Shown here one piece after another: positions 52,252-63,160 of a stretch of DNA of 64,000 nucleotides; within the stretch, counting starts at the first letter, position 1; each line of letters opens with the position of its first letter. The translations under genes and the position numbers were made by a program. Source of the stretch: Undaria pinnatifida (Eukaryota > Sar > Phaeophyceae > Laminariales > Alariaceae); assembly GCA_012845835.1 (NCBI GenBank), contig JABAKD010000019.1, forward strand, positions 7,398,994 to 7,462,993. The letters are read 5' to 3'. Below the pieces are notes generated by a model. It did no database searches. It had not been told where the DNA came from and saw nothing but the letters and a program-made list of their open reading frames with translations.

Positions 52252-55200
52252 ATGGCCGGGCCGGCGGTGACAGCCAGGTACAAAGGTAAAAAGTTCCTCG
52301 CAGGATTTTTTAACGCAGCAGCCTTGCCTGCGGACGCAGTGTCGCATCACCGCCGCGGAAAGCGTGGGGCGTGTATCGAACTGAGAAGAGAGGATCGAAC
52401 CCACGTGAGTAAGCGCCAAAGTAGAGAAGGAGATGGACGTGGCGTGTCGGGACTGCTGCCTCCTTCACGTTGGTACTTAGGCAAGAACCGGGCTGGGCGA
52501 AGGGAGACGGAGAGGGGGAAATACTCTGTGTGGGAAAAACGGAGGGTGGAATGGAGGAAATGGGATGCTCGAAAGAAGAGGAGAAGACACAGGAGGATTC
52601 GAAGGGCTGCTCACAAAATTCGCACAGATGCAAGGGCTAGGTCGAGAGCAGGGGAACCCGTCGTGGGTACGTACAACGTTCGCACACTTGCTTTCAAGGG
52701 CACGAACGGCATAGGCCACGCCGAGGTGATACTGAATACTTGCGAGGACGCAGATTGTGATATCATAGGATTGCAGGAGGTGAGGCGCAATGGACAAAGT
52801 GCTTTTACGGCGGCGGGGTATGTTGTGTTTTGCTCAGGAGCAGACGGAGGAAAGTACAAAAAGAAGGGGAATCATGGGGTAGGCTTAGCTGTTAGAGAGT
52901 CTATCGTGGCAGGGGTGGATAAGGGCGATGTCGCGGTTGAGTGCATCAGTACTAGATTGATGAAGGTTCGCATCCAACTCAAAGGGAAATCTAACGGTGT
53001 GTCTCTCATTGTAGGCTATGCTCCCATTTTCAACAAGAGCACCAGCTAAAATGATTACTTTTGGAGTTCACTTGACGAGGTGGTCTAGGGGGTACCCAGT
53101 AGGGACACCCTCCTTGTCCTGATGGACGCAGATGCTCGTACAGGCATGAGAGGGATCGGGTGGACCGGCCGCAAGGTATTGGGTGCATACGGACGTGACG
53201 AGCTGAACGAAAAGGGAGAGCGACTATTGATTCACGCAACTGATAACAAACTTGCCCTCCTCAACACATACTATGCTACACCTGCTCGTGGTATAGCGTA
53301 CACGTTTCAGAGCCCTAACCGAGGAAAGGCCCAGTACAGGCTTGACTACATACTGACACGGCAAGTGGATAGACGATTGGAGCTTAATGTCACTGTGCGG
53401 ACCCCACCTAGGGAGAACGCTGAGTCGGACCACAACCTCGTCATCGGAAATATTCGCCTTTTGGGCCGCATCGCACCAAATCGTCCAAAGAGAGTTATAA
53501 AAAACCGGCGAGCTATTGATCTACCAAGATTAATGGCGGACCCGCATTTCCGGATGAATTTTCAAAACGCGATAGCGGCCAAGCTTGCCTCTCCGACACC
53601 CGGTACTAATGCCGGAAGTAAATTACATGGCCTCATTACTGAACGAGACGCTACTGTCAAATGCGGCCGACATAGCGCCTCCTATTCGGCGCAAACAAGT
53701 ACCGAGGGGCTGGTGTGCGACCGAGGAGACGAAAGCGGAGTTGAACGCACGATGGCAGGATATGGCAGACGCGAGGAAACGATTCCGTTCTGCTCCAAAC
53801 GATCGTGGTCTACAACAAACCTTGAAGGCGACCACCAAACAGCTGAAACGCACGCGGGTGGAAGCTGTTCAGAGGTTCTCCGAAGATTACGTTTGCCAAC
53901 TCGAAGGGCGTATCCGAGAAGGTGATCAATTTGGCTTCTACAAACACCTCAAGGGGATGGATGTGGAAGGGAAGAGGACGTTTAACTCGGAGTACATCAA
54001 ATACGAGAAAGGTCGATTGCTGCGGGATCATGCCTTCATCCGCGAGCGGTGAGTGAGGTGGTTTCGCAAACTGCTTAACATCAAGTCGCCGACCCTTGAC
54101 CCCAGCATTGTGGACGAGCTTAAGCATTGGCCCCCGTGCAGACCACTGGACGATGGCCCGTCTAGGTATGAATTAGAGGAGGCGATCCGTGCGTTGGTGA
54201 ACCGAAAGGCGGTAGGGCCTGATGGTCTCCGGGCCGAGCTTTTGAAGGTTCTGGCCGACGAAGAAGAATTGAACACCCTCGGAAAGTTCCACGATACCAT
54301 CGTCGCTGTGTGGAGAAGAGGTGGCGTACCGCAACAATGGAAAGATGCAACGATTAAGGTGCTTCACAAGAAGAAAGATCGGACTGGGTGTGGCAATTAT
54401 CGTGGCATCTCCCTCGTGGCTCACGCCGGCAAAGTACTCCTCAAAGTCGTGGCGAATCGCCTGAGTGACCATTGCGAATTCGAGAACATTCTGCCGGAGG
54501 AACAGTGTGGGTCCAGACCCCAATGCTCGACGGTTGACATGATGCTCGTAGTACGACGACTGCAGGAACTGGCGCGGAAGAAGGACACCCCCTTGTACTT
54601 GTGCTTTATCGACCTCACCAAAGAATACCACTCCGTCGACCGAACCCTTCTGTAGGATGTTCTTGCTCGTTTTAGCGTGCCACCGAGAATGCTCGCCGTC
54701 ACCCGCCAATTCCACCACGGTATGCAAGCATGCGTGTGGCTGGATGATGGAGAGTGCTCGGATAAGTTCGACGTGGGGCAAGGTCTCAGGCAAGGATGCG
54801 TGCTCGCGCCACTGCTGTTCAACATGTTTTTCACCTCGGTACTGCGTGTGGCCGAGAAACGCTTCCTCGCTGATGTAGACGGGCGGAGGGGGAAGGAGGG
54901 GGATGAGGTGCAGAGATTGTGGGGTATGCTGTACGCGGACGATGCGGGCATCGTATCGCGATCATCAGAAGGGCTGGAGAGGATGATGACGGTGATCGTG
55001 ACTGCGTGCTCGTCGTTCGGGCTTACAGTATCCGAGGCAAAAACAGAGGTAATGCGCTTGGAAACCAAAGGCGGGGGGAAGGTGTCCTTCACAATCAATG
55101 CAGCCGGCCAGGTATACAAACAAGCAATCGAGTTTGTGTACTTGGGCGGGGCTATCACCGCAGACAGAGACCTTAGCATTGAAATAACGCGGCGTCTTCA

Positions 55201-55771
55201 CAGGGCCTGGGCGTGCTTCCAGCGGTACAAAAAGAGGGAAATCTATGATCGCCCGGGTGTGCGCTTACGGTTGAAGGGGCGGTTACTAAAAGCTGAGGTG
55301 GCCGAGACACTTCTTTACGGTTGCATGACGTGGAGCCCGAACAAGCCTGACTATGACAGGCTACGACGGGTTCACCACTCCATGCACCTCCGATGCCTTA
55401 GATGGCGGAAACGGAAGCGCGACGACCACACCCTATCGAACGCGGACGCGCTTGCCAAGACAGCTTCCGAGAGCATAGGGGTGATAGTGGGCAAACGGAG
55501 GATATTGTTTGCGGGGTTCGTAGCACGTATGGGGGAGGAGCGTCTGCCACAGAGGGTGATGTTTGGGGAGCTTGTTGGGGGTAAGGGCTACTCAGGGGGG
55601 CAAGAGAAAGACTGGATGGATCATCTGAAGGAGGATATGTCGGTCTTCGGAATGAAATTCGAAGGATGGCGAAAGGCTGCTCAGAAGGCTGGCAGATGGT
55701 TTCGACGAGTAGAGAAGGGAGCCGAGTTGTTCATGCGGAATTGGCATGAAACGGAGAGACGCAAAGCTGCA
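52252..55771 (+). pseudogene. LINE ORF: APE endonuclease, reverse transcriptase, C-terminal domain
   Basis: The ORF opens with a basic region (Arg/Lys-rich, residues 25-135). The endonuclease follows: VGTYNVRTLAF, IIGLQEVRRNG (catalytic Glu), a MDADARTG step and SDHNLVIG (catalytic His). RT motifs are [64 protein letters not shown] and LYADDAGIV (YADD at 54932-54943). Four stops lie in frame (53047-53049 TAA, 53086-53088 TAG, 54050-54052 TGA, 54653-54655 TAG), and there is one frame change between about 53590 and 53645. The second Asp of RT motif A reads His (EYH). At 55772 a retroposon replaces the native end. Confidence 0.9.
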
Positions 55772-56006
55772 CACGCATCCGTATACAACGGTAGCTTGCG
55801 CTGCCGGGGTTGTAACGAGGACCACTGATAGGGGCAGCTCGCGCTATCCCTACAGTGGGATCCGAAGGGTGCGCCAGCTAGCGTTGGGTTGCAAAAGCAA
55901 CTGAGTTAAATCGACACACGACGCGTATGAAAATACGTGGAAGTGTGGTGAGCTTAAGCTTAATTTTTCCCCATCCGCCGGAGGATAAAAAAGAAAAGAA
56001 AAAAAA
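55772..56006 (+). mobile_element. 235-bp poly(A) retroposon (family L2) inserted in the LINE
   Basis: Flanked by the 11-bp direct repeat GCAAAGCTGCA (55761-55771 and 56007-56017), it ends with an A-rich tail (55986-56006). The sequence matches 43251-43486. The intact LINE copy at 47.3 kb reads straight through this site. The last 19 codons of the open frame ending at 55828 come from this insert. Confidence 0.92.
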
Positions 56007-56975
56007 GCAAAGCTGCAGAGCGACGCGCAAAGGCTGCGGCAGCGCCATCAACCGTCGTCATCTCTAAGCGGCCGGGGGGAGGGGGAAGGGCGGGGGGGGG
56101 GGGGGGGAGGGGGGGGGGGAGAGAGGGGGAAGGGGGGAGGGGGGGAGGGGGGGAGGGGGATGGGGGAGGGGGGGAGGGGGGGAGGGGGGAGGAGGGATGG
56201 GGGGAAGGGGGGAAGGGGAAAGGGGGGCCGTCATGCCCAAGAGACTGAAGTCTGGGTTTGGCCATCATCGTCTTGAAAGTTGTGGGCCTTCCAATGGCCG
56301 TCACAAGATAACGTAAGACCGCCCTGACTTCTTCGCCATGTTGCGTTCTCTCCCCAGTGCCATTGATGATGCACTTGATACCCTCTATGGACCCAATGCC
56401 GTCTTTAGTCAGTTCCTAAGGTCTGCTAGTATGATTTTTTTTTTTCTCTTTTCTTTTCCTTGCTTCCTCTTCTTGTCTTGTCTTTTCATGCTTTTCTTGC
56501 TTTTCTTGCTTTTCTTGTCTTTTCTTTTCTTTTTTTTTCTTTTTCGTTTTCTTTTTCGCTTTCTTCTCTTTTCTTTCCTTTCCTTTATCTTCTTTTCTTT
56601 TCTTTGTTTCCTTTTTCCAATTGACTTGCGTCTGTCGCGCGTATGCGTAGTGATAATAGGTACTACGTGTAATAAATACGTGGTACTCTTTCTGGGGTGG
56701 CAAGCGGTATAGTCGATTTTTCCAGACGCGAGTAATGAGACGTATGCACCGGAATGGACCTGGCACATCGTAGACTGACTCCCGAGTCCACTTTTGCATG
56801 TTTCTGGTGGAGGCATGAATTGCGTCAGCTGTGATATATGCGTGTACCACCTTGGGTTGTTTGTGTTTTTCCCTGGGGTATTCCTGAGCTCCAGAGTGAC
56901 TGGAGCCTGTCCTGTGACCACGGGCTCGATTATGCGAGATAATGTGAGAACAACAACAACAACAACAACAACGTG

Positions 56976-57755
56976 TCTTCATTGTACGGGGTGGACAGAA
57001 GCAAGCGTTGTTCACCACTGCTGCTACTGTAGTGGTTGTTTCTATTTCTTGGTCAACAAATCGACTACTGAAATATTGTTTCGTTTTGTTTTTGTTTTCT
57101 TCTGTAGTTGAGAATTGTTCAGATAGATGTAGTTGCAAGTTTAGCATTACGGGTATGGGGTTTGCTTCTGTTTTTTAGACTAAAACCAATATGCTGGTAG
57201 TTTTTACACTGCTCGCTGTGCCGCTGTCCATCTGCCTTTTTTTCAGAAGTAATACATGCGGTCAATACTGACTGACGTAGTATTTTACTGTAATGCCCGG
57301 AGAAAAGCCGTGTCATACATGTCTGTCTGGTGAATGTATAGTGGAATCCCCGCGGTTTCCGAGGTGCTGCGTGTGATAAGTTTTTTGTTTGCCTGCTAGT
57401 CAATGCGTCAAACCTGTCACATTTTCAGTACTATACCTTAACGTTGTCAGGCATTACGTTGCAGTTTGTGCATTACCTGTAGAAGGATTGACCACCCGTC
57501 AGAAGCTAAGCAGGAACGGTTAATGTTGTTTTGACACGGCAAAGGAGTCGTAATTAACCTTTGTTGCGACATAACAATGGATCCCACTTCGTATGTAAAC
57601 AGACAAGCAGCTGTAGACTTTTGCACAGACGAATAACGAGAGTCGGAACTGCTGTCTGATTTATTTTTTTGTAGGTCAATGCCACTTGCAGTAAGTATCA
57701 AGCAAGCGTACATTAAAACCAAGCTATTTGGTAAGTAGTTTTAATTTTAATGTAC
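56976..57755. other. No gene recognised
   Basis: 57668-57730 and 57731-57765 share GTACGCTTGCTT-type sequence in inverted order (AAGCAAGCGTACATTAAAAC against TTTTAATGTACGCTTGCTT), a 19-bp palindrome around 57727. No coding motif found. Confidence 0.4.
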
Positions 57756-58060
57756 GCTTGCTTCCCACACTTACTTTAAGATATTATCCTCTCCGGACGG
57801 CTGAGCGGGGGGCTCGGATTCACGAGACAGCGCTTCTCAGCCCTTCTCAGATTTTTTTTTTCAACTCAATAGCACGTACCGGTACTATTAATACTACACC
57901 ACCAGGTTTGTACATATCTGGTACTACGGTGTTGAATCACAATGCATGCCAAGCTCAGATCAGCCCAGCTATAAAGAGCTCAACAGCGCAGCGCAGCGCC
58001 GTGTGGTGCCGTGCGTCTCTTTTTTTCATGGGTATACTATCAATCTTTTTTTTATGAGTA
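57756..58060 (+). repeat. Dispersed repeat R1, short copy
   Basis: CTTCCCACACTTACTTTAAG, TCCTCTCCGGACGGCTGAGC and AGCACGTACCGGTACTA, ending at GCGCCGTGTGGTGCCGTGC and a T-run. It is very close to 49300-49560. Confidence 0.75.
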
Positions 58061-58069
58061 TCAAAATAT

Positions 58070-58860
58070 TTTTTCGATGATAACGGGATTCGAACCCACG
58101 CACAACAGGCTCAGAAGCAGACAGTAGTCTATCCACTAGACCACGAATTCACAGCAGTGACTCTGTGGTCTAGTGGATAGCTCTATAAACCTACATCAAA
58201 ATAATATCGATTTCCTGAGCGGCCTCCTTTTCTTTTTGCTTCCCACATGAACTTTAAGATATTATTCTGTCCGGACGGCTGAACGGGGGGCTCGGATGCC
58301 CGAAACAGCGCTGCTCCAGCGCTTCGTAGTTTTTTTTTTCAAAATTCAATACCATGTGCCTGTACTACTACACCAGGTTTGTACATACCAGGTACTACGC
58401 GGTGTTGAATCACAGTTCACGCTCAGCTCAGATCAGCCCACCTGTGGCCCAGCAGCACAGCGCAGCGCCGTCCTCTGCCGTGCGCTGCGGTGCCGTGCCT
58501 TGCCCTGCGCTGCGGTGCTGTGTCGTGCTGCGCTGTGCTTTCTTTCGAACACACAGCAGCACCAGGGGTATACGTGTTATTGTGTACTCTTCTTTTTGCT
58601 TTTTCTTCATTTGATCTCTCTCGGTCCCCTTGTTTTTTTTGTCCCACGCAAATTACACCCGTACTACCGATCAGAACGTGGCACCGCCAACAAGCACACA
58701 GCAAGCAGCTCTTAGCATTATCTAATCGCTGTTCGCACCAAATTGTGGGCCTCTTCTTTCTGCCCCCCGACATGTTTTAGTTGCATTCTTCCTTGCACGA
58801 GCGTAGCGTTTTTTCAGCCGCCCGCGGAGCGGAGCCCTGGTATAGAAATACTTATTTGTA
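58070..58860 (-). mobile_element. SINE family 1 plus R1 composite, long copy
   Basis: The B-box complement GGGATTCGAACCCACG (58084-58099) and a head-to-head A-box palindrome (58131-58176: TATCCACTAGACCAC against GTGGTCTAGTGGATA). R1 is then complete to GAGCGGAGCCCTGGTAT at about 58850. It parallels 3541-4410 throughout, the best evidence that SINE and R1 move or spread together. Confidence 0.8.
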
Positions 58861-59084
58861 TCTTTCTGCTGAAAGTTCTTGGTGCATCTTTGTCTGGCAT
58901 TTCCGGAGGTCCCACTTGGACACCGCCTCCGCTTGTTACATGCGGAACGGTCCAGCTTTTCTTTGATTTCTTTCTTCACCTCAAATACATATATATAAGA
59001 TCTTTTCTTTTTCAGGGATTCGCTAAGGAGTTTTTTTTCGTCTTGGCCTCAGTATGCGATTCGCGAAACTGGAATTCTCGGTCA

Positions 59085-60180
59085 AATAGCTTCGTTCGAG
59101 CGCCGTCTTCGGGGGGCGGCTCAAACGCCCCTCGCCCTGCCGTATCCGTTCCGCACGTGGACGTGAACGCGGACGGATGCCGAGCGAGACAAGCGAGAAG
59201 TTGCAAAAGTATAGCATGTCGAGCAGGAATTCCGGACACTTTGGTTGTATCTTCAAGTCTGCAGCGCCTGGATGATTTACAAAATTGGTATCATTCCCAA
59301 ACGGTAGTTAGTTGCTATTGTAATGTTTTGAATTTTGCGGTGGCATACTCTCGAGCGTTTGTTTTGCTTAAGCGTTTGTTTTGCTTGACGTCTGCAGGGT
59401 TTGATCGTTTGTTTGTTTTGTTGACGTCTGCAGGGCTTGAACGAATGGAACATGTAAAAGTCTTCGAGGGGCGGCTCCAACGCCCCTCGCCCTTCCTTAT
59501 CCGTTGGGCATCTCGATGTGAACGCGGATGGATTCTGAGCGAGACAAGGGAGAAGTTGCAAAACTATTGTATTTTGAGGGGGTAATCTTGCGACTTCGGT
59601 TGTATATTATAATATTGTGTGCAGCGTCTGGATGATTTACAAAATTGGCATCATTTCCAAACGGTAGGTAGGTGCTAAAGTTTTGAATTTTGCGGTGGTA
59701 TACTCTCGAGCGTTTGTTTTGCTTGATGCCTGCAGGGCTGGAGCGCGTGTTATAATACCAGCAGCAGATCGCTCTAATTCGTATTTTTAGTTTTGTTCTG
59801 CTTGACGTCAGCAGGGCTTGAGCGTTTGTTTGTTTTGCTTGACGTCTGCAGGGTTTGAACGAATGAAACACGTAAAAGTCTTCGGGGGGTGGCTCCAACG
59901 CCTCTCGCCCTTCCTTATCCGTTGGGCACCTCGGCGTGAACGCGGATGGATCCTAAACGAGACAAGGGAGAAGTTGCAAAAATATTGTATTTTGAGGAGC
60001 TAATCTTGCGACTTCGGTTGTATATTATATTAACGTCTGCAGCGTCTGGATAGTTTCCAAAAATTGGCATCATCTCCAAGCGGTAGGCAGTTGCTAAAGT
60101 TTCGAATTTTGCGGTGGTATACTCTCGAGCGTTTGTTTTGCTTGACGCCTGCAGGGCTTGAGCGCGTGTTATAATACCAG
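59085..60180. repeat. About 415-bp tandem array, three units
   Basis: Units at about 59110, 59468 and 59880 share GGCGGCTC.AACGCCCCTCGC, GTGAACGCGGA, GAGAAGTTGCAAAA, TGGATGATTTACAAAATTGG and GCGGTGG.ATACTCTCGAGCG. Inside the units GCGTTTGTTTTGCTTGACGT with CTGCAGGGCTTGA forms a 33-bp subrepeat whose number varies (one to three). Frames crossing it are repeat artefacts. Confidence 0.85.
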
Positions 60181-60800
60181 TAGTAGATCGCCCTAATTCG
60201 TTTTTTGATATTATTGCGTTTGGCGCTGTTGAAGTGTGTCTCATTTCGAGCGTGCTTGGTCTGCACGTCAACCTGATATAGGCTCAAAATCGTCAAGAGG
60301 AGTTGTGCAATTGAAGAATGTGTATAACTTCGTCGGGTGAATACGCACATGAAAAAATAATACCTGATAAAATATTAATTGGGTACGCGCCAACAACAAC
60401 GTACAACAAAAACCTACAAAAAGGAATAAACAAGTAACGCGTGAGCGATGACGTACTTTTTAAACACGTATGTATATACTACGACATCTGCGAAAGGCTC
60501 CCTACGGCCGGGAACGAAGGCGGGGATACAACTTTATTTATGATCTAAAATTCTAGACGGACACCCTTCATGAACAAACAAAAAAATCCCTAGATAACGG
60601 ACATGATGCAAATGACCAGCCGAATCGTGATCGCATAAATAAATTACGAGCTTAGTTATTAATAGTAGGCTTTGACCAGTTGTTAGTGTTCTTCTGAGTA
60701 TAACTAACTGTAGCACGTGGAGAGGAAATTGCTCCGGAGATCGCTCTTACGAAGTCGGTGATAATTAATTAACGAACTGGAAAATATATTTGTTAGGTTG
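60181..60800. other. No gene recognised
   Basis: No motif, RNA gene or repeat shared with other parts of the window. Confidence 0.4.
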
Positions 60801-60804
60801 TTTA

Positions 60805-61110
60805 TTTGCATAACCCACTCACTCACTCACTGTGAGTGTTGCTGAGTCAAGTGACACTGGGTAGTGCTATGTGTCGTGAGTTCGATTCTCACCGACTTCA
60901 TTTTTATCTTTTTCAATCGTGCGCGCTGACGACATTATGAATGGTTATTTTGGTAGTTTAACATATATATATGTGTGTGTAGTAGCACTACCCACTGAGC
61001 TACTGAGGCAAGTGATTAAGTATAGCTCAGTGGGCAGTGCTGTAGCATTTCTCGGTCAAATCACTTTGTTCGAAGGCCGCCGTCCAAGCGAGAAGCGCGC
61101 AAAAATTTGC
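60805..61110 (+). mobile_element. tRNA-derived sequence, family 4, with A-box palindrome
   Basis: 60848-60900 has CTGGGTAGTGCTATG and then GTGAGTTCGATTCTCACCGA, a T-arm with a 5-bp stem. At 60984-61041 AGCACTACCCACTGAGCTA faces TAGCTCAGTGGGCAGTGCT (one mismatch) around a 20-nt loop, so two tRNA 5' halves are head to head. The left half recurs at the right end of the window (63979-63998). Confidence 0.65.
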
Positions 61111-61699
61111 ATTGAGCGGTACTCTCCAGTTATTTTTCAGATCTTGATGTATGGAGGGGTTGATAAAATAAAACTTGGCGAGATATTATTTCCAAGTTGG
61201 CGTAAAATTTTATGCCAAATCAAATAATAATATTACTTGAAAAAAATCCCCATGGTACTGCGGTAGGGATCATAGTGGTGCTTTTGTGTACTGCATTTCG
61301 GTAGGTACACGTACATAAATACATGAATTAGACGTGGCAAGCGCGCGCATGACTAAACGAGGAGGAGGTAGTAGTGATTACGATTACTGCGCCAGGAAAA
61401 GCCACACAGCAGCATTACGGGTGGCTGCGTCCCCGGAGCCTCGAGGGTTGTATTATACAAGTTCCTCCTGTTGTTAAGCTGCGCCACTCGAAGGTGGTGG
61501 TAAGTAGATGGTAGGGTGGCTTGCTTTGTTGTTGGTGTGGTCCCTGACTCCGTTGCTGTGTGTAGTCGTTTGTCGATCAAGTGCAAGCGGTCGTGTGTTG
61601 GTACGTAGCTGACGGATAAGTGTGTGTTGCTTCGTACTTGACGTGCTCCTTATTGCTGCTGATTGCTGATTGATCATCTCTTTCTACCAGTAGTTATTT
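61111..61699. other. No gene recognised
   Basis: No motif or shared repeat recognised apart from TTCTCGGTCAAATCACTTTG with GTTCGAAGGCCGCC (61050-61085), which resembles part of the 59.1-kb tandem unit. Confidence 0.35.
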
Positions 61700-62005
61700 T
61701 TTTCTATTTTTTTTGGCACACTTATACTTTCCAGCTTCTGGACATACAAGCCGTGGTCACAGGTGCCATCCTTCCCTTCCCCCCCCCGGCTATTGCCTTC
61801 ATTTTTTTTTGGCGCATAGGCTTCAGCACCCACTGATGGTCGGATTTTTCATCGAGTGTTGCTAATTCACGCTCTCGCGCTTTCCGCAAGTCAATTAATG
61901 CACAAGACGAAAAATTATTCGAGTACGCACTCGGGGGGATTCGAACTCGCGAAGCTGACCTATACCAGGCTCGGGGATATAACCTGATACGCCACCGGGG
62001 CAGTG
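61700..62005 (-). mobile_element. tRNA-derived SINE, family 2
   Basis: T-runs, then CTTCTGGACATACAAGCCGTGG, the body, and a complete tRNA-like head on the minus strand: GCCCCGGTGGCGTATCAGGT (A box) and GCGAGTTCGAATCCCCCCGA (B box, 61934-61953). This is the best-preserved head of the family. Confidence 0.85.
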
Positions 62006-62019
62006 AGTGATATGGAGCC

Positions 62020-62115
62020 GGTCGCCCCGGTGGTCTAGTGGGGTTACACTCGAATACTACTACTAATAATACCAGCGTTGGTCCTTGAGTTCAATAACCA
62101 CCGTTGTGAGCTTTG
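62020..62115 (+). mobile_element. tRNA-like half facing SINE family 2
   Basis: GCCCCGGTGGTCTAGTGGGG (A box) then, 40 nt on, a decayed T-arm TTGAGTTCAATAACC. It starts 20 bp from the SINE head in the opposite direction, so the two form a head-to-head pair around 62012. Confidence 0.6.
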
Positions 62116-62935
62116 TTGGCTTTATTTATTTGCAGAAATAAATGGGAAATACATGATCAACTAACTGCTGAAATCGCCTAGCAGCGTGGGTAGGTACAAA
62201 TCGACGCGAATCGACGAGGCAAGAAAATGCTGAATTTCTTCTCGCGATAAAAATTAGGGGAGGTATCGTAGTGGGGAGGGGGGAGGGGAGCCCGCTATAT
62301 GACCCCGGATCTAAGTTATTCTATTGGGAGGGCTTGAGAGTAATGCGAGTATCACAATAAATGGGATGAGAAAAAGAAAAGAAGTGAAGTGTATTAGTGC
62401 TGCTATAATAATACGATACCCAAGCAAGTTGCTCTGATCGACTCGATCTGGACTGACTGCTGTTGTATTATACAATTGGTCCATGTACAACTTCTCTAAT
62501 CACACGCAGCGGACATGGCCAGTCACGTTACTGGCCCCAGATGCTTGATTGCGTAAAGCTACCATGAGGAACGCACTCGGCAAGTTTCGTCGCCAGACTA
62601 AAGAGTCAGTCGGCGTGTGCTCGGATTTATCCGATCGAAATCTGATTAATAAAGCTCGGAATCGGATTCACTTCGAAAACGGTAGTAGTACATTGTTATG
62701 ATTGTTAGTCTATATCGAACTCTCGGCATTACCTTACATACTGTACACGCAGACTATGATTGTGTGTATAGACTTTTTCTACTCTACCAAGTATTGTGAA
62801 TCGAACAATTCGAAGCGCTGCCCTGCCCTACCCGAAGCATGGGTGCCGGCGAATGCTATGGGAGCCCTTGTATGCCTAACTAATTACCTGTGAACGTTCC
62901 CGTGCAAGCGGGGCAATTCGACCTACTCTCAAAAC
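62116..62935. other. No gene recognised; inverted copy of the 42.7-kb repeat
   Basis: 62770-62860 is the reverse of 42720-42805 (CCTACCCGAAGCATGGGTGC). The rest has no recognisable motif. Confidence 0.4.
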
Positions 62936-63160
62936 AGTACTCTTGCAACTCTCCGCTCTACCGCTCGCCACCCGGTCCCTAGCGACCGCACGCCCGTGCC
63001 ACGCCGGCCCCACTCATCAGCCCTCGGTGTCCCCGGCAACGAAACGGCCGACGAGTCCCAACTCCGCGAGCGGGGGGCATGAAAAGCCTCTCCTGGGGAC
63101 TGCTCGCGCACTCCCCCGGAAGGTGGAGAATAGTAAGAAAGTGCAAATCCCACCCAGCTC
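62936..63160 (+). repeat. Diverged copy of the 14.8/15.6-kb repeat
   Basis: It has the same order of phrases as 15680-15880: CCCGGTCCC, GCACGCC, GGCCGACGAGTCCC, CTCCTGGGGACTGCTCGC, then GAATAGTAAGAAAGTGCAAA and TCCCACCCAGC. It leads into the satellite at 63.1 kb. Confidence 0.55.

Larger units (their letters stand above)
52110..56975 (+). mobile_element. LINE L1a (endonuclease plus RT), near full length
   Basis: A C-rich leader, one long ORF (52252-55771 with lesions), a 3' region matching 44405-44998 and 46425-47200, and a (CAA)n tail (56949-56971). Total about 4.6 kb without the 235-bp retroposon at 55772-56006. The 5' boundary near 52110 is approximate and no target duplication was identified. 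The endonuclease is APE-type, and the C-terminus has the [18 protein letters not shown] segment found in several algal and animal non-LTR elements. The G-rich block (56080-56230) is an expanded low-complexity part of the 3' region. It is inactive as it stands. Confidence 0.9.

Noticed and set aside
53047..54655. LINE stops as suppressible or reassigned codons
   Set aside because: All three stop types occur (TAA, TAG, TGA), together with a frame change and a His in RT motif A. This is ordinary decay.
52110..56975. Two tandem LINEs, because coding similarity stops at 55828 and resumes at 56018
   Set aside because: The 11-bp duplication, the A-rich tail and the uninterrupted copy at 47.3 kb show one LINE with an insertion.
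61930..62005. Functional tRNA gene in the SINE family 2 head
   Set aside because: A and B boxes are good but the acceptor stem does not pair, and the same head with a conserved non-tRNA body occurs at 13.0 and 33.3 kb.
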